Shown here: positions 35,571-45,267 of the stretch, piece after piece
Position numbering within the stretch: position 1 is the stretch's first letter
How the letters are laid out: each line of letters begins with the position of its first letter
Origin: Phenylobacterium sp.
GTDB taxonomy: Bacteria; Pseudomonadota; Alphaproteobacteria; Caulobacterales; Caulobacteraceae
Reading direction: 5' to 3'
Length of the DNA: 64,000 nucleotides
Assembly: GCF_013822795.1 (NCBI RefSeq)
Contig: NZ_PNLB01000008.1
Span: 1 to 64,000, forward strand
Notes under the pieces: generated by a model
Database searches by the model: none
Told to the model about the DNA's origin: nothing
Seen by the model: the letters and a program-made list of their open reading frames with translations, nothing else
Made by a program: the position numbers and the translations under genes

Positions 35571-36631
35571 GCGCCGACGGTCTTCAGGCCCAGGCGCTGG
35601 CCGGCGTCGCTGCGCGACAGGATCGGGGCCCACCAGCTGTCGTTGTCGAGATACCAGCGCACGGTCTTTTCGATGCCGGTGTCGAAGCTCTCGGCCGCCT
35701 GCCAGCCCAGCTCGCGGTCGAGCTTGGTCGGGTCGATGGCGTAGCGATGATCGTGTCCCGGACGATCGGCGACGAAGCTGATCTGATCCTTGTAGGGCTT
35801 GCCATCGGCGCGGGGCCGCAGTCGGTCCAGCGCCTCGCAGATCGCATGCACGACCTGCAGGTTGGTACGCTCGGCGCGCCCGCCGATGATGTAGCTCTCG
35901 CCCGGGGTCCCGGCCTCGAAGACCCGGGTCAGCGCCCGGGCATGATCGTCGACATACAGCCAGTCGCGGACATTGGCGCCGGCGCCGTAGACCGGCAGCG
36001 GCTCGCCGGCCAGGCACTTGACGATCATCAGCGGGATCAGCTTCTCGGGGAAGTGATACGGGCCATAGTTGTTCGAGCAGTTGGTGACCAGAACCGGCAG
36101 GCCGTAGGTATGGTGCCAGGCTCGGACCAGATGGTCGGACGAAGCCTTCGAGGCCGAATAGGGCGACCGCGGGTCGTAGGCCGTCGCCTCGGTGAAGAAG
36201 CCAGTGTCGCCGAGCGAGCCGAACACCTCATCGGTCGAAATATGATGGAAGCGGAAGGCGTCCTGCGCCTCCCCGTCCAGGCCGCGCCAATAGGCCAGCA
36301 CCTCCGACAGCATCACGAATGTGCCGATGATGTTGGTCTGAATGAATTCGGCCGGCCCGTCGATCGAACGGTCGACGTGCGACTCCGCCGCCAGGTGGGT
36401 CACGATGTGCGGACGGAAGTCGCGCAGGGCCGCGCGCACCGCGCCGGCGTCGGCGATATCGGCCTTGCGGAATCCATAGCGGTTGTCGCCAGCCACGCCG
36501 TCGAGCGAGCGCTCGTCGCCGGCATAGGTCAGCTTATCGAGGTTCAGCACCTCATGCTCGGTTTCGGCGATCAGATGCCGGATCAGAGCCGAGCCGATGA
36601 AGCCGGCGCCGCCGGTGACAAGAATACGCAA
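35567..36631 (-). CDS. rmlB: dTDP-glucose 4,6-dehydratase
   Basis: 354 aa from a TTG at 36631 (reads [16 protein letters not shown]) with GGGGGAG seven bases upstream. No ATG fits, and the open frame upstream runs into the preceding gene. Motifs are [22 protein letters not shown] with the catalytic Asp/Glu region, and [12 protein letters not shown] with the Tyr/Lys pair. It converts dTDP-glucose to the 4-keto-6-deoxy sugar. It overlaps rmlD by 4 bp. The 3,5-epimerase gene rmlC is not adjacent and not seen anywhere in the window. Confidence 0.94.
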   Translation of the reverse strand: MRILVTGGAGFIGSALIRHLIAETEHEVLNLDKLTYAGDERSLDGVAGDNRYGFRKADIADAGAVRAALRDFRPHIVTHLAAESHVDRSIDGPAEFIQTNIIGTFVMLSEVLAYWRGLDGEAQDAFRFHHISTDEVFGSLGDTGFFTEATAYDPRSPYSASKASSDHLVRAWHHTYGLPVLVTNCSNNYGPYHFPEKLIPLMIVKCLAGEPLPVYGAGANVRDWLYVDDHARALTRVFEAGTPGESYIIGGRAERTNLQVVHAICEALDRLRPRADGKPYKDQISFVADRPGHDHRYAIDPTKLDRELGWQAAESFDTGIEKTVRWYLDNDSWWAPILSRSDAGQRLGLKTVGA

Positions 36632-36726
36632 AAACCTACTCCCCCAGAGATCGCTGGCGTCGAAGGCTACTCCATACCGCCTGCACCGCCATTGGCGAAA
36701 GGGCCAGGCGCCCTTTCGGTTCCCGA

Positions 36727-38211
36727 TCAGGACCGACCGGCGGCCCTGGGAGCGACCACGGCGGCCGACGTCGCCTTCTCGGCGGGCTTCTCGCTGGCCG
36801 TCGCCTTGTCGGTGGTCGGAACCATCGGCTTGTCGGCCGGTGCGTTCGCCTTGCGGCTCTCCAGGAAGCGCTGTTGCGCGGCCAGGATCCACAGATAGGG
36901 CAGCACCGCTTCTTCCGAGAAGCGATAGCCGCGGCCGAACTCGTCGTCGTGAGCTTCGAGCAGCACGTGCTTGACCGCCAGCTCCTCGATCGTCGCCTTG
37001 AAGTTCGCAGCGTTGGCGGCGCTCGGGTAAAGCGCGTCCACGTCGCGGTCGTCGAAGCGTCCGTTGTTGAAGATCGCCGCGCCGGCCATGACCCCGAGCA
37101 CATGGCGCACGCCGGTCTTGGCGGCTTGGTCGATCTGGCTCAGCGTGGGCTTGGAGATCCGCCCGCGGAACTCGGTCAGCGCCTGGTCGACGGCCTGCGA
37201 GACGTCCTCGATCGCGACGTTGGTGCGTCCCTTGTCGATCGCCGCCAGGCCCGAATGGTGGCTCAGCAGGCTCGCGAGATAGGGCGAACCGTTGGCGACG
37301 AAGACGATGAAGTCGGTCGCCGCCTTGTCGTAGGTCAGGCCGCTCAGCTCTTCGCCGTTCTCGACCAGGTGGTTGACCTCGGACGCGCTCATCTTCGGCA
37401 CCTGCAGGGCGAAGATGTTGCGGCGGATCGACGGGATGTGCTCGACCAGTTCGGTCAGGTCGGCGGCGACGCCGGCGATCACCAGCTGGGTGCGGATCGA
37501 GCGGTCCGACAGGTTCTTGATCAGCTCGGCGATGTTGCGGCGGAATTCCGGAGAGTCGCAGACGTCGAATTCATCCAGCACCACCAGCACGCGCGTGCCC
37601 GTCAGCTTGGCGAACAGATCGGCGACCAGGCGCGGCGTCAGGGTCGTGACCGGCAGCAGATCGGCCAGGGTGCCGCCGCGCTCAGCCTCATTGGTGGTCG
37701 GCGCAAAGCCGCTGTGGAACAGCAGCGGAATGTCTCCGGCCACAGCGCGGAAGATTTCGTCGAAAGTCGAACCGGCGCCGCACGAGCAATAGACCACGAT
37801 GTAGCGGGCTTCTTCGGCCGCCTGCGTCAGCACGTGGACAAGCGAGGTCTTACCGATCCCGCGCTCGCCATACATGATCACGTGGACGCGCTGATCCTCG
37901 ATCGAGCGGATCAGCGTGGTCAGCACGTCGGTGCGCCCCGCGAACATCTTGCGGTCGGTGATCGGCTGCGACGGCGTGAACGCACTGCGCAACTTGATCC
38001 GCGCGCTCGCGAAACGGTCGTTGAGGCGCGGGCTCAGCTGATCGCCGGCCATCGACTGGAAGCGCGGGAAGGCCGCATCGGGCTGCTTCTTGGCCTGCGC
38101 ACCGTCGCGCGGCGTCGGCGGCGCGGCGAAGACAAGGTTCGGCTGGGGGTTCGTGGCGGCTTTCGGCTTACGCCCGAAAGAGCGCGCCATCATGCTATTT
38201 ATCCAACTCAC
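36727..38211 (-). CDS. AAA/STAND-like ATPase in the polysaccharide operon
   Basis: 494 aa from the GTG at 38211 (GGAGG four bases upstream); an in-frame GTG at 38226 and ATGs at 38193/38190 are alternatives. A Pro-rich N-terminus (~20-50) is followed by an ATPase core: Walker A GERGIGKT at ~115-122, Walker B LVVLDEFD at ~209-216, and sensor-type QLVIAGVA. A winged-helix-like C-terminal part (~330-450) and a Pro/Lys/Ala tail follow, so the architecture is ORC/STAND-like. There are no membrane segments. It sits between the adenylation-acyltransferase fusion and rmlB on the same strand. Its role is unknown; regulation or localisation of the export machine is conceivable. Confidence 0.75.
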   Translation of the reverse strand: MSWINSMMARSFGRKPKAATNPQPNLVFAAPPTPRDGAQAKKQPDAAFPRFQSMAGDQLSPRLNDRFASARIKLRSAFTPSQPITDRKMFAGRTDVLTTLIRSIEDQRVHVIMYGERGIGKTSLVHVLTQAAEEARYIVVYCSCGAGSTFDEIFRAVAGDIPLLFHSGFAPTTNEAERGGTLADLLPVTTLTPRLVADLFAKLTGTRVLVVLDEFDVCDSPEFRRNIAELIKNLSDRSIRTQLVIAGVAADLTELVEHIPSIRRNIFALQVPKMSASEVNHLVENGEELSGLTYDKAATDFIVFVANGSPYLASLLSHHSGLAAIDKGRTNVAIEDVSQAVDQALTEFRGRISKPTLSQIDQAAKTGVRHVLGVMAGAAIFNNGRFDDRDVDALYPSAANAANFKATIEELAVKHVLLEAHDDEFGRGYRFSEEAVLPYLWILAAQQRFLESRKANAPADKPMVPTTDKATASEKPAEKATSAAVVAPRAAGRS

Positions 38212-38367
38212 GGCGCCTCCAAGCACCCCATGCTGCGGTGCATCTTCGATATCGACGGTCTACGACCACAGGTATGAACCCGCCACCCGTAAACACGCTG
38301 ATTGTGGCGAAATCTTAAACCGGTCCGAGTTGAGTCAACGTTAATCGCAGCCTCTGCTCGCCAAGCT

Positions 38368-41040
38368 TTACTGAACAACTTCCCGTCCCCGCCCAAAGTG
38401 GCTCCGGGCGAGCCGCTCCGACACTATCTCCGAGACCTTATAGGCCGCCACGCCCAACACCAGCGACACAGCCAGGATAAGGGGGACGTTGTGGATGTGC
38501 GCCACATGCAGGAAGGCATGCACGGGCACCCCATGGGTCAAGTAGATGTAGAAACTCGCCGCCGCGATCAATCCGATGAGACCGTGCAGCACATTGGGCA
38601 GGAAGATCCGCGGCGCCCACATGATCAGGCAGGCGGCCCCCGCGAACCAGATGGCGTGGGTCACATTGGACGGATAGCCGAAGTGCTCCCAGATCTCGGG
38701 CGGCCCCGCCGCCTGCAGCGCAGCGATCCCAAGACAAGCCACAGTCAGCATCAGCTTACGCGTCGTGGTCGTGGCCCGGTGCAGGCACCAGCCGAACGCT
38801 AGTAGATAGAAGACGCTGTCGGGCGTGCGCTCCAACAGATACTCGTGCGGCAGGATCAGCGATGCGATCACCCGGCACGCCAGCGCCCCGGCCAGCAGCG
38901 CCAAGCCGAACTCCCACGGCTTTCGCACGGCGAACCGGCGCACCGGCCCGATGGCGAACAGCAGCGCGAGGATCACCATGCATTGGAGCAGCACCTCCAG
39001 GAACCAGTACGGCTCCAGGAAACTGCCGAAGCGGCCGAACACGTTGCTGACCAGCAGCAGCGACGGCACGTCGAAGGACTTTTCCGAGATCAGGTAGAGA
39101 CAGAGGATCGCGTAGTAAGGCGCGATGATCCTCTGGAAGAAGCTCGCCAGCATCGAGCGGCCGCCGCCGTCGTTGAGCCGCGAGCCCTGATAGCGCGAGA
39201 GATTGTACCCCGAGAGCAGCAGCAGGACGTGCGCGCTGCCGCCGACGGGCCAGGCCGAGGCGTGCGAGATCACCACGCTCATGATCGCGACCGCCCGGAT
39301 GGCGACCTCGGACTCGATCCCGCGCAGGCTGAAGGTCCCACGGCTGCGGGTCGTGGCCTTGTCGGCCAGCGCCTGCAGGTCGGCGATGCTGGTCTCTTCC
39401 CAGCGCTCGGGCAGGCTGCCCAGCCGCTCCTCGATGTCGAGCGACAGCCGGACATAGCCGAGGGAGTCGCCGCCAAGGCTGACGAAGCTGTCGGCTGGCG
39501 TGATGGCCGCGCGCGGGAAGGCATGGTGGAACGCCGCCTCGATCGCCCTCCCCCCGCGTCCGCGCGCCGGCGTCCGGCGTGCGGGCGCGTCGTGCGCGGT
39601 CGCGAGCAGCGCCTGGTAGTCCATCTTGCCCGAGCTCAAGGTCGGCAGTTCGTCGTAGCCCACCACCTCGATGACCGAGGCCGGCAGCGAAAACGCCTCG
39701 GCCAACCCCTCGGCCACGACCCGCGGCTCGGTCGAGACCACGCCCACCGCCAACAGTTCGTCGTCACCGGTGACGATCGCACTCACGCCCTCGCGGCGCA
39801 GATGGGCCTCAACCTCGTCGAAGCTGATGCGTAGGCCGAACAGCTTGGAGAACCGGTTCTTGCGGCCGACGATTCGATAGAGGCCCTGCGCGTCGCGGCT
39901 CGCCAGATCACCGGTCCGCAACTCGGAAAGCTCGCGCCCCTTGGCCAGATCCGCCTCGACCAGCGCATAGCCTGACATCACGTTGGCGCCGCGATAGACC
40001 AACTCGCCTTGAACCCCGGCGCCGCTCACGACGCCGCCGGCCTCATCGATCAGATGGAACGCGCCCCCCGGGATCGCGACCCCGATGCAGCTTGAATTTT
40101 CCAGCAGCAGCTCAGGCGGCACATAGGCCATCCGCGCCGTCGCCTCTGTCTGGCCGTACATGACGAAGAAGCGCACGTCCGCGCCCCGCGCCCATTCGGC
40201 GTACACCTGAGCGGTCTCCGGCGGCAGCCGCCCGCCAGCCTGGGTCATCGTGCGCAGCGACGGCAGTTCGCGACGGCGCAGGCCGATCCGCTCGAAAAGT
40301 TCGTAGGTGTAAGGAACCCCGGCGAGCGACGTCGCGCCTTCGGCCGTGAAGAAGTCCCAGAACGACTCGTCCACCACCGAGCGCCCGGTCAGCAGGATCG
40401 CGCCGCCCGCCGCCAGGTGCGAGTTCACCACCGACAGGCCATAGCTGTAGTGGATCGGCAGGGTGGTGATCGCCCGCTCATCGGGCCCCAAGCCAAGATA
40501 GGTTCCGATCGCCGCGGCGTTGGCCTCGATCGAACCCCGATCGAGACGCACCAGCTTGGCCGCCCCGGTCGAGCCGGAGGTCGACAGCAGCACCGCCAGA
40601 TCCGGATGCAGGTCGCGCGGGCCAGGCGGGCCGGCCTGGATGACCCAGCGTCCGCCGGACCTGTGGTAGCGGATCGTCGGGCGAAAGATCTCGATGGTGC
40701 GTTGCAGCTGTCCGCCGCTGTCGGCGCTGGCCATGATCACCGGATGGCCATGGCGCAGGGCGGCGATGTAGGCGACCAGCGGGGCCAGTTCGTTAGCCGC
40801 CTCGATCAGCAGCAGATGCCGCCCCGGCGGCAGGCCCTTGGCGAAGTCGTCGGCGCGAGCGGCGAGTTCTTGGTAGCTCAGACGCTCGCCTGCGTCGGTG
40901 GCTACCGCCAGAGCTGAGCCATATTCCTCAAGACGCTCGGCGAACGTCGCCATGAGCGGAACGGACGAAGCGATCGTATCGGACGCACTCAACGGCTCAG
41001 CCCCCATGTCGGTCTGGTCCGGCCGCGTCGTCAGCCCCAT
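38368..41040 (-). CDS. Adenylation domain - carrier protein - membrane acyltransferase-3 fusion
   Basis: 890 aa with three domains. Residues ~30-480 are an AMP-forming acyl/aminoacyl-activating domain: A3 loop STSGSTGAAK (153-162), A5 YGQTEA (295-300), A7 RTGDLA, and catalytic Lys472 in SSGKMDY. Residues ~495-565 are a carrier protein with GGDSLGY (Ser526 for phosphopantetheine). Residues ~580-880 are an AT3 membrane domain of about ten helices with Arg582 and His593 in IRAVAIMSVVISH. The likely action is to activate an acid, hold it as a thioester and pass it across the inner membrane to a sugar. The A domain has HYSYGLS instead of the NRPS amino-acid Asp motif, so an organic acid is as likely as an amino acid. 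Confidence 0.85.
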   Translation of the reverse strand: MGLTTRPDQTDMGAEPLSASDTIASSVPLMATFAERLEEYGSALAVATDAGERLSYQELAARADDFAKGLPPGRHLLLIEAANELAPLVAYIAALRHGHPVIMASADSGGQLQRTIEIFRPTIRYHRSGGRWVIQAGPPGPRDLHPDLAVLLSTSGSTGAAKLVRLDRGSIEANAAAIGTYLGLGPDERAITTLPIHYSYGLSVVNSHLAAGGAILLTGRSVVDESFWDFFTAEGATSLAGVPYTYELFERIGLRRRELPSLRTMTQAGGRLPPETAQVYAEWARGADVRFFVMYGQTEATARMAYVPPELLLENSSCIGVAIPGGAFHLIDEAGGVVSGAGVQGELVYRGANVMSGYALVEADLAKGRELSELRTGDLASRDAQGLYRIVGRKNRFSKLFGLRISFDEVEAHLRREGVSAIVTGDDELLAVGVVSTEPRVVAEGLAEAFSLPASVIEVVGYDELPTLSSGKMDYQALLATAHDAPARRTPARGRGGRAIEAAFHHAFPRAAITPADSFVSLGGDSLGYVRLSLDIEERLGSLPERWEETSIADLQALADKATTRSRGTFSLRGIESEVAIRAVAIMSVVISHASAWPVGGSAHVLLLLSGYNLSRYQGSRLNDGGGRSMLASFFQRIIAPYYAILCLYLISEKSFDVPSLLLVSNVFGRFGSFLEPYWFLEVLLQCMVILALLFAIGPVRRFAVRKPWEFGLALLAGALACRVIASLILPHEYLLERTPDSVFYLLAFGWCLHRATTTTRKLMLTVACLGIAALQAAGPPEIWEHFGYPSNVTHAIWFAGAACLIMWAPRIFLPNVLHGLIGLIAAASFYIYLTHGVPVHAFLHVAHIHNVPLILAVSLVLGVAAYKVSEIVSERLARSHFGRGREVVQ

Positions 41041-41083
41041 GCCTTGCGCGACCGAAGGGGTACTCCCGAACCGCGAGGTCCGG

Positions 41084-41329
41084 TCAGAACTTCAAGTTGA
41101 ACGGCTTCAGAACATAGGCGACGTAAGCAAGCACCGCGACGATGATCGCAAATGCGGCCGCTCCATATCCTTCATTTCCAACATAATTCGCCAACGCGCA
41201 TCCAATGCACGCCGGCAAATACTGATAGATGTTGTCTTTCGGTTCTTCCTGGGCCGTCGACCTGTGCAGGAATAGGACGATCAAAGCGCCAAAGATCGCG
41301 ACCGTGACCCAATCGTAGATAGTCTGCAA
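41084..41329 (-). CDS. Small two-helix membrane protein, XrtV sorting-system accessory type
   Basis: 81 aa from a TTG with AGGGG eight bases upstream. It has helix 1 (VTVAIFGALIVLFLHRS), a loop with EEPKDNIYQYLPACIGCALANYVGNEG, and helix 2 (AAAFAIIVAVLAYVAYVL). It resembles, from family memory, the short proteins annotated as XrtV sorting-system accessory proteins, which supports the V-type call for the exosortase at 10369-11244. It starts the operon that continues with the adenylation-carrier-acyltransferase gene 43 bp downstream. Function unknown. Confidence 0.7.
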   Translation of the reverse strand: MQTIYDWVTVAIFGALIVLFLHRSTAQEEPKDNIYQYLPACIGCALANYVGNEGYGAAAFAIIVAVLAYVAYVLKPFNLKF

Positions 41330-41620
41330 GACACCAGCCCCTAAACAATACTGTCAAATCCGAGCAGCCGCATCCCTGCACAAATCGGGCCACGCCGGAG
41401 ATCGTTTTCGGCACGTCAGCCGGATCCGGAACATCGCTACGCGAAAATAACGTACCGATGATGAACCCGGATGGCGCACCGATCCAGCCCTCGGGCGATC
41501 GGTTGCGGCAAGAATTTAAGTCCTTGAGCCCGCTCCCCGGACGTCGCGCGGCGCCCATCGCCGGACCTCCAGGCCGCCGGGCGGCGGGCCGGCTCGGTTC
41601 GCCCTCGAGCGCGGTCGCCG

Positions 41621-42391
41621 TCAGGCGTTCTCGACCTCGCGGACGTTGTCGATGCCGGCCGTCTTCAGGGCGGCTACAAGTTCGTCCAGCGCCCGAGCCA
41701 GTTCTTCGGGATCGCGGCTGCGCAGCACCAGATTCGAGCCGTAAACGCCGTCGCCGAAGAACGGATAGCTGCCCAGCGACATGTCCGGGTGGGCCTTGGC
41801 CACCGCCTCCAGCGGCGCAGCGATGACGCCCTCGCCCGAACCTTCGACCCGCACCGTGCGCGCCACCGTCACCGTCCCGCCGCGCAGGCGCCAGCCCACG
41901 TCTTCCAGCATGCCGCGCATGATCGTCGGCACCCCGGCCAGCACGAAGACATTGCCGATGGTGAAGCCGGGCGGCCCCTGGACCGGGTTCTTGACCAACT
42001 CGCCGCCGACCGGCACCCGCGCCATCCGGCGGCGGGCGGCATTCAGTTCCACGCCGCCCCAGCGGGCGGTCATCATGGCGATGATTTCGGGATGCTCGAT
42101 CAGGTCGACCCCGAACGCGGCCGCCACCGCATCGGCGGTGATGTCGTCGTGCGTCGGGCCGATGCCGCCGGTGGTGACCACATAATCGTAGCGTTCGCGC
42201 AGGGCGTTCAGCGCCGCGACGATCTCGTCCAGCACGTCCGGCACGGTCCGCGCCTCGGCCAGGTCCACGCCTAGCACGCCGAGATACTTGGCGATATCGC
42301 GCAGGTTGGTGTCCTGCGTGCGCCCGGAAAGGATCTCGTCGCCGATGATCAGCACTGCGGCGGTCACCCGGCCGTCCGTCGAACCCGCCAT
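41621..42391 (-). CDS. Competence/damage-inducible protein A-like (MoCF/CinA N-terminal domain)
   Basis: 256 aa from the ATG at 42391 with a strong GGAGG seven bases upstream. The molybdopterin-binding MoCF fold is recognised by [19 protein letters not shown] at the start and [19 protein letters not shown] at ~70-90. It lacks the C-terminal CinA deamidase domain. Homologues are annotated as competence/damage-inducible protein A or molybdopterin-binding proteins and may have nucleotide pyrophosphatase activity. It is divergent from sfsA and marks the edge of the polysaccharide region. Confidence 0.88.
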   Translation of the reverse strand: MAGSTDGRVTAAVLIIGDEILSGRTQDTNLRDIAKYLGVLGVDLAEARTVPDVLDEIVAALNALRERYDYVVTTGGIGPTHDDITADAVAAAFGVDLIEHPEIIAMMTARWGGVELNAARRRMARVPVGGELVKNPVQGPPGFTIGNVFVLAGVPTIMRGMLEDVGWRLRGGTVTVARTVRVEGSGEGVIAAPLEAVAKAHPDMSLGSYPFFGDGVYGSNLVLRSRDPEELARALDELVAALKTAGIDNVREVENA

Positions 42392-42535
42392 ACGCACCTC
42401 CGCAACGCCGTCATTGTGTCGCACCTGACTAGTGGCGTCCGCAGGCGCGCACAACCTGTCATGCGAGCCCCGCTTTGCGCAGTCGGCCGCCGGAGTGCTA
42501 GCCACGGGCCGCTCGCCTGGCTCAAGGAACATCCA

Positions 42536-43228
42536 TTGGAATTCGCCCAGCCCCTGGTCCGCGGCCGACTGGTCAGCCGCTACAAGCGCTTCTTCGCCGA
42601 CGTCGTGCTCGACGATGGAACGCCGGTGACCGCCCACTGCCCGAACCCAGGCGCGATGCTGGGGCTGAACGTGCCTGGCCTGCCGGTCTGGCTCTCCAAG
42701 TCCGACGATCCCAAGCGCAAGCTCGCCCACACCCTCGAACTGGTGGAGAGCGACGGCGGCATGGTCGGGGTCAACACCATGCATCCGAACCGCCTGGTCG
42801 CCGAGGCCCTGGCCGCCGACGCGATCGCCGAGGTCGCCGGCTACGCCGTCCATCGCCGCGAAGTGAAGTACGGCGCCGCTTCGCGCGTCGACTTCCTGCT
42901 TGAACACGACGGCCGCCCGCCCTGCTGGCTGGAGGTCAAGAATGTCCACTTGATGAGATCGCCGGGACTGGCCGAGTTCCCCGACTGCGTCGCGGCGCGA
43001 TCCACCAAACATCTCGGCGAGTTGGAGGAGATGGTCCGCCAGGGCGACCGCGCCGCCGTGCTCTTCGTCGTCCAGCGCACCGACTGCAACGCCTTCGCCG
43101 CCTGCGCCGAACTCGATCCCGCATTTGCTAAAGCGCTCGACCGGGTCGCCGCCGCCGGAGTCGAAGTCTACGTCTACGCCTGCGACATCTCTCCTGAACG
43201 GATCACCCTGGCGCGGCGGATCGCCTAG
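42536..43228 (+). CDS. sfsA: DNA/RNA nuclease SfsA (sugar fermentation stimulation protein)
   Basis: 230 aa from a TTG at 42536 with AAGGAA six bases upstream; this matches the family length (~234), whereas the open frame from 42416 adds a poor Arg-rich N-terminus. Family motifs are [39 protein letters not shown], and the nuclease-like core [11 protein letters not shown] ... WLEVKNVHL with the D...E-x-K residues. The domain resembles PD-(D/E)XK nucleases. It is located with map and radC. Confidence 0.92.
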   Translation: MEFAQPLVRGRLVSRYKRFFADVVLDDGTPVTAHCPNPGAMLGLNVPGLPVWLSKSDDPKRKLAHTLELVESDGGMVGVNTMHPNRLVAEALAADAIAEVAGYAVHRREVKYGAASRVDFLLEHDGRPPCWLEVKNVHLMRSPGLAEFPDCVAARSTKHLGELEEMVRQGDRAAVLFVVQRTDCNAFAACAELDPAFAKALDRVAAAGVEVYVYACDISPERITLARRIA

Positions 43229-43245
43229 CGGGGCGTCGCCCCGGG

Positions 43246-44157
43246 CTAGTGCGGCGGCGAAAGCCCCCCCGGCTCAGCCGGCCCCGAAGGGGCGGGCCCG
43301 TTGGCCGAGGCGCCGAGCCGTCGCCTCACCTTTCGCCATAGCACGCCGCCGGCATCGGGGCCGGTGATCGACTCCGGCAGGTTGGAGATCGGCTGCGGAA
43401 CCAGCGTGTCGTCGCCCAGGTCTTCGAAACACTCGCTGGTCATCGCCAGCCGCTCGGACCAGTGAAAGGGCTGATCGGCCGGAATGTCAGGCCGCCAGTG
43501 CTCGCGCCGCTCGTGGGCGAATTCGCCGCGCGCCATCGGATCGGCTCGGGTCGTCATCCGCCGGGTGATTTGCTCGGGCGACCGGTACATGAATTGGCGA
43601 AGGCGGATTGGCCTAGGGTAGATTGGCCCCCAATTCCATGGCGGCAGACTTTCCAGGCCCCACCAATGGCGAATGAAGCGGGCCTCGCTGTAGCCCGCAG
43701 GCACATAGTGGCGAAGCACATCGCGCCACGCGCGGCTTCCGTCAAAGCTGGTCGGATCGAGCAGATATGCGGCACGGTCCAGCTCCGTGAACAAGTAGTT
43801 ATAGCAACTCACCCACACTGCGTTGTACTGGCGCGGCACGCTCGCGAGAAACGTCCGCGGATCCTCGACGTAGCACTCGTCGGCGTCGAGCTTGCACCAC
43901 CAGTCGCCCTGGCGGGCGCGGTCGCGATAATGGGCGAACACCCGGTCCCGCATGCTGTCGCAGAAGGGGCTCAGGTCCTGTCGAAAGGGCACGATCTTGG
44001 GGTTGGTGGCCGCGGCCTCTTTGACGAACTCCCAGGTCCCGTCTTCGCTGCCGTTGTCCAGCACGTAGATGCTGTCGGCCCATTCCGAACCGGTCGCCAG
44101 CGTCTGGGCGATGATGTCCAGCTCGTTCTTGACGAGGCAGATCGCATGGATCGCCAT
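43246..44157 (-). CDS. Glycosyltransferase family 2 (WaaE/KdtX-like fold)
   Basis: 303 aa. The N-terminus AIHAICLVKNELDIIAQTL and VLDNGSEDGTWEFVKEA are GT-A nucleotide-sugar motifs, and WWCKLDADECYVEDP holds the D-x-D-type acid pair (~88-95). The C-terminal part is rich in Trp/Arg/Pro, as in the Glyco_tranf_2_4 group that acts on cell-envelope glycans. There is no membrane helix. It lies between sfsA and map, convergent to sfsA (17 bp apart), and is outside the main locus, so it may serve a different glycan such as LPS core. Confidence 0.78.
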   Translation of the reverse strand: MAIHAICLVKNELDIIAQTLATGSEWADSIYVLDNGSEDGTWEFVKEAAATNPKIVPFRQDLSPFCDSMRDRVFAHYRDRARQGDWWCKLDADECYVEDPRTFLASVPRQYNAVWVSCYNYLFTELDRAAYLLDPTSFDGSRAWRDVLRHYVPAGYSEARFIRHWWGLESLPPWNWGPIYPRPIRLRQFMYRSPEQITRRMTTRADPMARGEFAHERREHWRPDIPADQPFHWSERLAMTSECFEDLGDDTLVPQPISNLPESITGPDAGGVLWRKVRRRLGASANGPAPSGPAEPGGLSPPH

Positions 44158-44368
44158 TTGCCTACCCCAGCGCCATTAACCATGATCCCGATTGCACAAC
44201 GGGGCCGTTCGCATTTGGCTCCACGGTGCGTGCTCACGCGGCGCAGTTTGAGCGCTGGGCGGACGCGGCGCGGGCCGGGGTGGAACTCCTGTGCTATGAT
44301 TGCGATATAAGCGCCCTCGCCCGCCCGCTTGGCGGTGCGACGCTCACGGAAGCCGAAAGAGTATCGCC

Positions 44369-45187
44369 ATGACCGACGTCCTCGACGCGCAGCATCGCAC
44401 GGGCCAGATCCGCATCCACGGAGCCGAAGGCTTCGAGGGCATGCGCGCCGCCGGCAAGCTGGCCGCCGAGTGCCTCGACATGCTGACCCCGCACGTCGTG
44501 CCCGGCGCGGTGACCGAGAAGCTGGACGACCTGGCCCGCGAGTTCATCCTCGATCACGGCGCCATTCCGGCCTGCCTGTTCTATCGCGGCTACGGCAAGA
44601 CCACCTGCATCTCGCCCAACCACATCGTCTGCCACGGCATCCCGGGCGACCGCGTGCTGCGCGACGGCGACATCGTCAACATCGACGTCACCGTCATCGT
44701 CGACGGCTGGCACGGCGACACCAGCCGAATGTACGGCGTCGGCCCCATCGCCCCGCGCTCCAAGCGCCTGATCGACATCACCTACGAGGCGCTTCAGCGC
44801 GGCCTGGACCAGGTCAAGCCGGGCGCCCGCACCGGCGACATCGGCCACGCCATCCAGCAGTACGTGGAATCGATGCGCTGCTCGGTGGTCCGCGACTTCT
44901 GCGGCCACGGCCTGGGCAAGGTGTTCCACGACGCCCCCAACATCCTGCACTTCGGCCAGAAGGGCACGGGCGAGGTCCTGGCGCCGGGCATGTTCTTCAC
45001 GATCGAGCCGATGGTGAACCTCGGCAAGTACCAGGTGAAGCTGCTCGCCGACGGCTGGACGGCGGTCACCCGCGACAAGTCGCTGTCGGCCCAGTGCGAG
45101 CACTCGATCGCGGTCACCGAGGACGGCTACGAGATCTTCACCGGCTCGCCCGCCGGGATCTTCCAGCCTCCGGTCCAGAGCGCCTGA
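44369..45187 (+). CDS. map: Methionine aminopeptidase, type I
   Basis: 272 aa from the ATG at 44369 (MTDVLDAQHRTGQIRIHG); an earlier in-frame start at 44300 gives a poor Arg-rich lead. The metal ligands are visible: NIDVTVIVDGWHGDTSRMY (two Asp), CGHGLGKVFHDAP (His), FTIEPMVN (Glu) and AQCEHSIAVTE (Glu). It removes the initiator Met from nascent proteins. Followed 80 bp later by radC. Confidence 0.95.
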   Translation: MTDVLDAQHRTGQIRIHGAEGFEGMRAAGKLAAECLDMLTPHVVPGAVTEKLDDLAREFILDHGAIPACLFYRGYGKTTCISPNHIVCHGIPGDRVLRDGDIVNIDVTVIVDGWHGDTSRMYGVGPIAPRSKRLIDITYEALQRGLDQVKPGARTGDIGHAIQQYVESMRCSVVRDFCGHGLGKVFHDAPNILHFGQKGTGEVLAPGMFFTIEPMVNLGKYQVKLLADGWTAVTRDKSLSAQCEHSIAVTEDGYEIFTGSPAGIFQPPVQSA

Positions 45188-45267
45188 TCTTCGCGCGGCA
45201 GGGTTGCGAACCCCCGCCGCTGCACGCCCCCTTGCCAAGTTCGAACAAATGACGAACACTGTTCGCC

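Noticed and set aside
44176..44183. TTAACCAT, resembling a CtrA-binding half site upstream of the glycosyltransferase at 44157
   Set aside because: One isolated 8-mer without the second half at the usual spacing; it could occur by chance.
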